Notes under the pieces: model-generated
What the model saw: the letters and a program-made list of their open reading frames with translations, nothing else
Database searches by the model: none
Told to the model about the DNA's origin: nothing
From: Heminiphilus faecis
Lineage (GTDB): Bacteria > Bacteroidota > Bacteroidia > Bacteroidales > Muribaculaceae
Length of the DNA stretch: 64,000 nt
Direction of reading: 5' to 3'
Assembly: GCF_008728965.1 (NCBI RefSeq)
Contig: NZ_VSMC01000003.1
Span: forward strand, 1-64,000
Made by a program: the position numbers and the translations under genes
Shown: piece by piece, positions 57,102-64,000 of the stretch
Numbering within the stretch: the stretch's first letter is position 1
How the letters are laid out: each line of letters opens with the position of its first letter

Positions 57102-58320
57102 CATACCGCGTGTTTTGGCATCTATGTGCCGAAAAATTATAGCGTCAATACTGATTTTTTCAGCGATAACGTCATATGCCGCACAAAATGACACATGCAC
57201 GGTATCGCCAAAGCTAATACACCACATCGGAGCAGACGTGCGTCCGTCATATGTGGCATCATCGCGAAATGCGACGACATACAGTTACGACGACGGCGAA
57301 CGTCCCGGCGAAATGCACACCGCACTGTCGGCCCACATGAAGTGGTCGTTCAGTTTCTCGGACGCAACCAAACTCGGCCGCATGTATCCTGAGGCATATC
57401 AAGGCATAGGCATCGGTTATACTTCATTTTTCAACAGCGACCGTATAGGAAATCCCATTGGCCTTTATATATTTCAGGGCGCTCCTATAGTGCATCTATC
57501 TGACAGACTGTCGTTAAACTACGAATGGAATTTCGGAGCGACATTCGGGTGGAAGAAATATGATCCCGAACTCCCTCACGTAAATCTGGTGGTAGGCTCT
57601 AAAGTAAATGCCTACATCAATCTCGGCCTCATGCTTAAATATCGAATATCGAAACGGATTAACCTGACGGCAGGCATAGACATGTCGCACTACTCCAACG
57701 GCAACACATCGTGGCCCAACCCCGGAGTAAATTCAATCGGAGGTAGAGTCGGTGTCGTTTACACACTCAACACAGTACCTGAACGCAGGAACTATGCCAT
57801 GCCCGATACAGCCGCATGCATGAAGCCCCATATAAGCTATGACATGGTCGTATACGGAGCAGCCCGCAAGCGTGCGGTAGAAACGTATGAGACAGAAATG
57901 GTGCCGGGACACTTCGCTGTGGCCGGCATAAACTTCGCACCTATGTACAACTTCAACCGCTACTTCCGTGCGGGTCTGTCGGCCGACATACAATATGACG
58001 AGGGTTCCAATCTCTCCAAATACTGGATTGAAGGAACCCATGACGAAAATATAAAATTTCGCCGGCAACCGTTCAAGGATTGTATCAGCGCCGGAGTCTC
58101 GATACGCGGTGAACTTGTAATGCCCATATTTTCAATCAACATGGGCATAGGACGCAACTTCATAGCATGTCATGAAAACCGTAATTTCTATCAGATACTT
58201 GCGTTGAAAGTACATATAATGCCACAGGCATTTCTGCATATAGGCTATCAGCTAAACAGCTTCAAGAATCCCAATAATCTAATGATCGGTTTCGGCTACC
58301 GCTTCCACGACAAGCGATAG
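57088..58320 (+). CDS. PagL-like acyloxyacyl hydrolase outer-membrane protein
   Basis: A 410-residue protein with a signal peptide (KIIASILIFSAITSYAAQ), followed by amphipathic beta-strands of an outer-membrane barrel. TAGIDMSHYSNGNTSWPN near residues 193-210 matches the His-Ser catalytic region of PagL-type lipid A 3-O-deacylases; the C-terminus ends in the aromatic strand MIGFGYRFHDKR, as outer-membrane proteins do. Bacteroidales homologues are annotated as acyloxyacyl hydrolase; activity on lipid A is inferred. The protein is about twice the length of PagL (roughly 150-180 residues), so extra regions may give a different specificity. Confidence 0.7.
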   Translation: MKKNNIPRVLASMCRKIIASILIFSAITSYAAQNDTCTVSPKLIHHIGADVRPSYVASSRNATTYSYDDGERPGEMHTALSAHMKWSFSFSDATKLGRMYPEAYQGIGIGYTSFFNSDRIGNPIGLYIFQGAPIVHLSDRLSLNYEWNFGATFGWKKYDPELPHVNLVVGSKVNAYINLGLMLKYRISKRINLTAGIDMSHYSNGNTSWPNPGVNSIGGRVGVVYTLNTVPERRNYAMPDTAACMKPHISYDMVVYGAARKRAVETYETEMVPGHFAVAGINFAPMYNFNRYFRAGLSADIQYDEGSNLSKYWIEGTHDENIKFRRQPFKDCISAGVSIRGELVMPIFSINMGIGRNFIACHENRNFYQILALKVHIMPQAFLHIGYQLNSFKNPNNLMIGFGYRFHDKR

Positions 58321-58322
58321 CG

Positions 58323-58342
58323 ATAAGCAGTTAGTTGCTTAT
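58323..58342. terminator. Weak hairpin between convergent genes
   Basis: ATAAGCA and TGCTTAT around a 6-base loop, in the 18-base gap between the PagL-like gene and the META gene, running into the stop codon of the latter. No clear U-tract. Confidence 0.3.
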
Positions 58343-58812
58343 TGCTTTGACTGCTCTTTGGACAGCACTATGTATTGATTGGGAACAGAGGTATTTAACC
58401 GTGCTACAGTATCATTTTCAAAATCAACGACAACAACATTGGGAAGTACCTGTGTCAAAATATCCTCAACAGCCATATTGTCGGGGCAAAGCATTGTAGT
58501 CTTGAGCGAATTGCCCCACTTGATCGAGTCGCCTACAAGAGCGTAGCCGCCCTGAATGGAATTGCAACCGGTCGCTACGACATAGGCCGAATCGTTTTTA
58601 AAATCAAAATATGCGTCGATTGAGTCAGGCCTTACCGAAACAGCATCGTTAACCACGATATTTTCTATATTCCACTTGCCGAGCAATGAATAGACAACTT
58701 CTGCTTCCGCAATTGTATCGTTTACTGTATCTGCACTTTGTGAATTGTTTTTGCTCCCGCATGAAGAAAGCGTAAGCGCCGTAGCTGCGACGACAGTAAG
58801 AATTTGTTTCAT
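58339..58812 (-). CDS. META-domain lipoprotein (HslJ-like)
   Basis: About 157 residues: signal and lipobox TVVAATALTLSSCGSKN with Cys near residue 18, then a META domain (LGKWNIENIVVND, YFDFKNDSAYVVATGCNSIQGGYALVGDSIKWG, CPDNMAVEDILTQVLPNV). META/HslJ proteins are small periplasmic or surface proteins linked to heat or drug stress; the mechanism is unknown. An ATG 30 bases upstream is possible but the MKQILTV start gives a cleaner signal peptide. Confidence 0.75.
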   Translation of the reverse strand: MKQILTVVAATALTLSSCGSKNNSQSADTVNDTIAEAEVVYSLLGKWNIENIVVNDAVSVRPDSIDAYFDFKNDSAYVVATGCNSIQGGYALVGDSIKWGNSLKTTMLCPDNMAVEDILTQVLPNVVVVDFENDTVARLNTSVPNQYIVLSKEQSKQ

Positions 58813-58996
58813 CTTTAATTGTGTTTTATATAAGTTAAACATTCTTTTTTGTTAACAGGGCACAAAGCTAATAACAATTATTGGAACCGGCACAAAATCG
58901 CGACAAATTTTTATTGCACCTCAACCGACATAAACGATACCGCAACGATGGCATTAAATACTAATTTTTCTCATGACATGTTTATATATTATACAT

Positions 58997-59018
58997 AACA
59001 TGTTCTTAAGAACATGTT
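58997..59018. promoter_or_regulatory. 22-base perfect palindrome
   Basis: AACATGTTCTT and AAGAACATGTT without spacer; a second partial copy of ACATGTT lies at about 58976-58983. It is upstream of the META gene and downstream of the 59066 gene. It could bind a dimeric regulator or act as a weak terminator. Confidence 0.35.
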
Positions 59019-59065
59019 TCGATTAAGATGTCTGACATAATAAAAGTGACAAATATATGACTTAA

Positions 59066-59443
59066 TTATCTCAAAAAAATTTCTTTAAAAACCTCACCTA
59101 TCCATGGTTCTTTCATCTTTTCCTTGAATGGATTATATTTCAATTTAAAAACATCGTTATTATATGGTTTCTTTAAATTATCGCAAATACTGTCCCGACA
59201 TAACATTATTGACCGATATAAGGCAGTATCGATAGCACTATGTTCAGCTTTAAATGAATCTATATTTCCATTTACGGCCAATGTGTATTGCTTTATTGTG
59301 TCCATAGGTAAAGAATCCTGTGATACATTTATATCTAATGTATCTACACTGCTGATTATCTTATTACTTGTTGTCTGAGCAAAAAAAGCGGAACTGCTTA
59401 GAACAACAATCAATAATATTGTTATTTTCGCAAGATTATTCAT
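59066..59443 (-). CDS. Secreted protein of unknown function
   Basis: A 125-residue protein with a signal peptide (AKITILLIVVLSSSAFFAQ) and a hydrophilic mature part including ALYRSIMLCRDSICDNLKKP and FKLKYNPFKEKMKEPWIGEVFKE. The two close Cys may pair. I do not recognise it. AT-rich like the following CRISPR region; no operon partner. Confidence 0.5.
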   Translation of the reverse strand: MNNLAKITILLIVVLSSSAFFAQTTSNKIISSVDTLDINVSQDSLPMDTIKQYTLAVNGNIDSFKAEHSAIDTALYRSIMLCRDSICDNLKKPYNNDVFKLKYNPFKEKMKEPWIGEVFKEIFLR

Positions 59444-59535
59444 ATGTACTTTTTTTTGTAAAAATAGTATTTTACGCCCAGTTAGGCAAGTAGTAATTAT
59501 GATTTTATAAAGAAGCGATAAAGCGAAATATTCCG

Positions 59536-59543
59536 TATCTTTG
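59536..59543 (+). promoter_or_regulatory. Promoter -7 element
   Basis: TATCTTTG, 41 bases before the ATG at 59585. The preceding ATATTCCG resembles the ATTCG before other -7 boxes in this window. Confidence 0.45.
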
Positions 59544-59584
59544 TATAGCTTGAAATAGCCTCGTGAAAATTTATATATAGAAAT

Positions 59585-60256
59585 ATGAAGAAGTCATTCA
59601 TCGCATTTTTAATTGCGTTTATCTGCATTGTTGATGTGCGTGCCCAGCAGATTAAGATGGAATATAACGACAAGACACTGTCGCTACCAGAGATTATGCG
59701 GCAATACCTTAGAATAAAGGGAGTCCAGAGCATAAGTGCCACTATGAAGGGGGAATTTAACGGTAAACGGGGTAAAATTAAGCGAATTTCTTGTCACAAC
59801 GGGGAGTTTGCCGAAAAGGAAATGCTGGAGGATTTTATTCATTTCGTACTGGTCGACAGCGTGGAAACGCTTGATTTCATGGCCGTACCTACTAATGACG
59901 GCAAAATGATATTGGAATGTGTACATTCCGCTACCGGTCAGCCGATGTTCTCCGACACATTGGATATCGACAAAAATAAAATACTTCTGGAAACCTATAC
60001 TGCTGGCGGTGATGAGGAATTTCCAATCATAGCTTACTCTTCGGGAATTAAGATTGGCAGTGAAATTGACACTATGATTTGGTATTGCGGGCTGCGCGAT
60101 TCAGGGGTAGAACCTCGGAAATGGCATGAGAAACACAATATAGACGATTATGTCTATTATACAGTTACACTTGAAGAAGATACTCCTCCCGGCGACAATA
60201 CTTCTGTCTACTTGAAGGTGGCCAAGAAAGGCAGAGAAGCTTTCCATAGACATTGA
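59585..60256 (+). CDS. Secreted protein of unknown function
   Basis: A 223-residue protein with a signal peptide (SFIAFLIAFICIVDVRAQ). Parts such as SVETLDFMAVPTNDGKMILECVHSATG suggest a beta-rich domain. It is similar in style to Bacteroides proteins with domains of unknown function, but I cannot name the family with confidence. It is the last gene before the CRISPR region and convergent with the open frame that begins there. Confidence 0.55.
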   Translation: MKKSFIAFLIAFICIVDVRAQQIKMEYNDKTLSLPEIMRQYLRIKGVQSISATMKGEFNGKRGKIKRISCHNGEFAEKEMLEDFIHFVLVDSVETLDFMAVPTNDGKMILECVHSATGQPMFSDTLDIDKNKILLETYTAGGDEEFPIIAYSSGIKIGSEIDTMIWYCGLRDSGVEPRKWHEKHNIDDYVYYTVTLEEDTPPGDNTSVYLKVAKKGREAFHRH

Positions 60257-60280
60257 CGGTTTATTAGTGGCATAACAAAT

Positions 60281-60556
60281 CTAATCAAGCCTTTGCCCTT
60301 TTGTATGAATCAGTTTATAATATAACTGCAACCTAATTACTGCCGATTTCATGTCGGTATTTGACGAGCCGATATAAACCTTGAATTCTCTCAGTTCATC
60401 AATCCATCCGTGAGCCTTGTCATAAAAGAATTTCAGATCGTTTGGTATTATTTCGAATTTTACGCTCTTGGTATTCAACGGATTCAGTTCCACTTTATTG
60501 TACATTTCCAAGCCCTTAAGCCAGTATTCAAATGTCGTATAGCTGTTGTAATTTGC
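60281..60556 (-). pseudogene. Orphan reading-frame fragment next to the CRISPR anti-repeat
   Basis: A minus-strand frame is open from 60556 to the stop at 60281, but its first ATG is at 60505; upstream, the frame runs through part of the anti-repeat sequence and meets a stop at 60557-60559. The product includes EYWLKGLEMYNKVELN, FYDKAHGWIDELREFKVYIG and VIRLQLYYKLIH, plausible protein but not recognised. It may be the tail of a gene cut off when the CRISPR region formed, a short real gene with TTG or ATG start, or chance reading of a tracrRNA tail. Confidence 0.35.
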
Positions 60557-60590
60557 TTAATTTTTGTTACTCGGAACTATAGACTACAGC
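60545..60590 (-). ncRNA. CRISPR anti-repeat, candidate tracrRNA
   Basis: A single 46-base copy of the repeat, 318 bases left of the array. Repeat positions 1-15 are identical, the outer end (ACTATAG and TACAGC) is nearly identical, and differences gather in the middle, where one base is missing and the TACTTTTG box is destroyed. In type II systems the tracrRNA pairs with both ends of the crRNA repeat with a central bulge. If crRNAs are plus-strand, this copy read from the minus strand would pair with them. A terminator-like tail was not found, and a plain degenerate repeat is the alternative. Confidence 0.5.
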
Positions 60591-60639
60591 ATTATTTCTC
60601 AAGACCCATATTAGGTTAATATGCACTATCTATCAACTT

Positions 60640-60759
60640 TTAGCATATAATGCCGAAACAAATCAAAGCGACGATAAAAATAAAAACAAAAACAACTAAT
60701 GCGCAAAAAATTGCCCAAGCAGTAAAAAGATTGCGTATAAAGTTGTCTGATATTTTCAT
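60640..60759 (-). CDS. Very small hydrophobic membrane protein (39 aa)
   Basis: Start ATG at 60759, stop TAA at 60640-60642. The product MKISDNFIRNLFTAWAIF continues as one hydrophobic helix rich in Val, Ile and Phe to the end. A consensus -7 box (TATCTTTG, 60764-60771) ends 4 bases before the ATG, so the message would be nearly leaderless. It lies between the anti-repeat and the CRISPR array. No family recognised; it may be chance coding in an AT-rich leader. Confidence 0.4.
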   Translation of the reverse strand: MKISDNFIRNLFTAWAIFCALVVFVFIFIVALICFGIIC

Positions 60760-60763
60760 ATTG

Positions 60764-60771
60764 CAAAGATA
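60764..60771 (-). promoter_or_regulatory. Promoter -7 element upstream of the small membrane gene and anti-repeat
   Basis: TATCTTTG on the minus strand, an exact consensus match. A transcript from here would cover the small gene and then, about 170 bases on, the anti-repeat, so it is one possible tracrRNA promoter. Confidence 0.4.
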
Positions 60772-60908
60772 TAAAAAATCTCACTGCATATCTATAGATT
60801 TCGATTCTAAGACATTCTTGTAATGACAACGTTGCGCTGTCACAGTCAGGAGCAAGATTGTTAATGTATTCAAGGCAATGACGGACATATGGTAAAATGT
60901 ATATATTA

Positions 60909-62187
60909 GTTGCAATTTACTTACTTTTTATTACTTTTGTACTATAGGATACAGCCGAGGTGGCCTCAATGGGATTGATTGAAATGTTGTAATTTGCTTA
61001 CTTTTTATTACTTTTGTACTATAGGATACAGCACGGGTGCTGCGCGAGCTGGCAGTTGGTGTGTTGTAATTTGCTTACTTTTTATTACTTTTGTACTATA
61101 GGATACAGCATTTTGAACACGAAAAAGACTAGAAAGAAAGTTGTAATTTGCTTACTTTTTATTACTTTTGTACTATAGGATACAGCCATGCAGGCGACCG
61201 TCGCGCCTATCATGCAGTTGTAATTTGCTTACTTTTTATTACTTTTGTACTATAGGATACAGCTCGCTGCCGTCTTATGACGATACCGGCGAAGTTGTAA
61301 TTTGCTTACTTTTTATTACTTTTGTACTATAGGATACAGCGGCGGTCAGAGCGTCGAATTGTTCCTCGTCGTTGTAATTTGCTTACTTTTTATTACTTTT
61401 GTACTATAGGATACAGCTTCCGGCTTAGCAGAACAGAGGTCGCTTGTGTTGTAATTTGCTTACTTTTTATTACTTTTGTACTATAGGATACAGCCATTTT
61501 CGGAAGCGTTTAATATTTCTGCTTGTTGTAATTTGCTTACTTTTTATTACTTTTGTACTATAGGATACAGCCTGTTTTTTCGGGGTGTTGTAGTCGTTCT
61601 GGTTGTAATTTGCTTACTTTTTATTACTTTTGTACTATAGGATACAGCTTCCGGCTTAGCAGAACAGAGGTCGCTTGAGTTGTAATTTGCTTACTTTTTA
61701 TTACTTTTGTACTATAGGATACAGCGCTCGTGCGAAAGATTAAAAAAGTTCCTGCGTTGTAATTTGCTTACTTTTTATTACTTTTGTACTATAGGATACA
61801 GCGATGGTGAGGGTTAATACATAAGGTGGCGGGTTGTAATTTGCTTACTTTTTATTACTTTTGTACTATAGGATACAGCTTAAAGTGAAACATTAAAAAT
61901 AGTTGTCTAGTTGTAATTTGCTTACTTTTTATTACTTTTGTACTATAGGATACAGCCCGACTTCCAGGCCGTTGTCAAACGTAACAGTTGTAATTTGCTT
62001 ACTTTTTATTACTTTTGTACTATAGGATACAGCAATCGGGATTTATGTTCATCATAACAATTAGTTGTAATTTGCTTACTTTTTATTACTTTTGTACTAT
62101 AGGATACAGCCAGGAACTTCGTTACACCATGAAGGTTCAGGTTGTAATTTGCTTACTTTTTATTACTTTTGTACTATAGGATACAGC
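60909..62187 (+). CRISPR. Type II-C CRISPR array, 17 repeats of 47 bases, 16 spacers of 30 bases
   Basis: Repeats start at 60909 and recur every 77 bases; each begins GTTGTAATTTGCTTAC and ends CTATAGGATACAGC. Repeats 2-17 are identical; the first differs at positions 5 (T to C) and 11 (G to A). All spacers are exactly 30 bases. Spacers 7 (61418-61447) and 10 (61649-61678) are the same except their last base. Within each repeat, TTG at positions 2-4 and TACTTTTG at 24-31 are 19 bases apart, fitting a Bacteroidetes promoter. The GTTGT start and the terminator at the right end argue that crRNAs are read rightwards, convergent with the cas genes. Confidence 0.97.
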
Positions 62188-62236
62188 ACAATCGGCGCAA
62201 ATACCTAATGGTCAAGGTTTAGCACAGCTATTTAGA
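62188..62236 (+). other. Array right flank
   Basis: Thirty bases that look like a further spacer (62188-62217) follow the last repeat but are not closed by another repeat. GTTTAGCACAGC at 62217-62228 contains only the first three and last five bases of the repeat, perhaps a collapsed terminal copy. The rest leads into the terminator. Confidence 0.3.
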
Positions 62237-62275
62237 AATAAAAAACAAGCTCTTAAAAAGAGCTTGTTTTTTATT
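62237..62275. terminator. Strong bidirectional terminator between array and cas2
   Basis: AATAAAAAACAAGCTCTT and its perfect complement (18-base arms) around AAA. A- and T-runs on both sides suit termination of the plus-strand array and of the minus-strand cas operon. Confidence 0.85.
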
Positions 62276-62293
62276 CTTACAGACTTTTTGTCA

Positions 62294-63528
<1,235 letters not shown>

Positions 63529-63530
63529 AT

Positions 63531-64000
63531 TTATATCGGAATAATTTCGCCTAAGTAATTAATTCTCACCTTTATAGGGTTTAATAGAGACAGTGTCTTC
63601 ATGCTTTGTACGACATACAACATTCGAGATTCCTTATCAACTAATTCATTTTTTGCATCGACAGTAGTCTGTGTATGAAGTCTGAAATAATAGTTTACTG
63701 TAGCAAGCTTCTGCACCCGGTACAAATGGGCCGTAAGCAACGCTTTATTATCCTCCGATATAGCGTCCATAAACTCCTCATCTGTAAGCCCAAGAATAAA
63801 CATCTCATTTTGTTGCATCGACATAAACAACTTCCAACCGGGCTGCGGCAAAGTGGCAAGGACCTCTTCAGGTATCTCGTCACTACGCCCTGCAATGTCA
63901 TCCCATACATCATCAGGGGTCTCAATGACTATAGGCAAGTTGTAACGGCACCGCAATACAGCATCCCAAAACGGCACAACGATTTCGTGAATCTCTCCAC
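63531..64000 (-). CDS. cas9: Cas9 (type II-C), C-terminal part only
   Basis: The 3' end of cas9; the gene continues past the right edge, so the apparent GTG start at 63977 is internal (the frame reads GEIHEIVVPFWDAV across it). Visible segments FMSMQQNEMFILGLTDEEF and AHLYRVQKLATVNYYFRLHTQTT match the end of the PAM-interacting domain of Bacteroidetes Cas9. RuvC and HNH are outside the window. With cas1 and cas2 following and no csn2 or cas4, the system is type II-C. Confidence 0.92.
   Translation of the reverse strand, partial: GEIHEIVVPFWDAVLRCRYNLPIVIETPDDVWDDIAGRSDEIPEEVLATLPQPGWKLFMSMQQNEMFILGLTDEEFMDAISEDNKALLTAHLYRVQKLATVNYYFRLHTQTTVDAKNELVDKESRMLYVVQSMKTLSLLNPIKVRINYLGEIIPI

Noticed and set aside
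62188-62217. A seventeenth spacer
   Set aside because: It is 30 bases long but not followed by a repeat, so it is listed only as array flank.
63531-63977. A complete small gene starting at GTG 63977
   Set aside because: The frame stays open to the window edge and the residues match the Cas9 C-terminus, so it is the end of cas9.

Overview
The window looks like chromosome from an uncultured or lightly characterised Bacteroidales, most like the Muribaculaceae. Reasons: promoters fit the Bacteroidetes pattern (TTTG or TTG, 19-21 bases, TAnnTTTG), there is a UpxY-type capsule regulator, the Rnf operon carries RseC, and many families (DUF4491, GlsB-like, fulvocin C-related lipoprotein, RseC-RnfBCDGEA) and their gene orders are typical of that order. 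The species call is an inference.

Layout. (1) 1-12,400, minus strand: a surface-polysaccharide operon starting at a promoter near 12,330 with a UpxY-like antiterminator. It is followed by a membrane acyltransferase whose frame is broken at an 11-G tract, a Wzx flippase, then a tightly overlapping four-gene block (sugar aminotransferase, ATP-grasp ligase, opine dehydrogenase, cobalamin-dependent mutase-like protein), and glycosyltransferases plus a Wzy-like polymerase. The last glycosyltransferase is cut short near the left edge. The genes after upxY are clearly AT-richer than the flanks, as expected for an exchanged capsule cassette. (2) 12,700-17,300: membrane protein, tRNA methyltransferase, catalase, SPFH protein and a small DNA-binding protein. 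(3) 17,500-22,600: an AT-rich accessory block of a transglutaminase-like gene, a DUF1573 gene, a fulvocin C-related lipoprotein, a small membrane protein and an O-antigen-ligase-like gene; three of the five carry stops or frameshifts, so the block is decaying. (4) 22,600-58,800: mostly core genome. It holds fatty acyl-CoA ligase, mtaB with a lipid acyltransferase and a glycosyltransferase, glpKF, histidine phosphatase, rplS, class II aldolase, esterase, rpsA, TPM protein, dGTPase, a chromate transporter pair, folC, ridA, YihY protein, K+/H+ antiporter, Fur-family regulator, purA, DUF1015, the complete RseC-RnfBCDGEA operon, and a lipoprotein/PagL-like pair. (5) 58,800-64,000: small secreted hypotheticals and then a type II-C CRISPR-Cas locus: an array of 17 repeats of 47 bases with 16 spacers of 30 bases, cas2, cas1 and the 3' end of cas9, which runs off the right edge.

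The strongest leads are the amino-acid/opine tailoring cassette inside the capsule operon (3,689-8,947), the poly-G switch in the acyltransferase, the Bacteroidetes promoter built into every CRISPR repeat, the isolated anti-repeat at 60,545-60,590 (tracrRNA candidate), and two spacers identical except at the base next to the downstream repeat. None could be tested by database search here.
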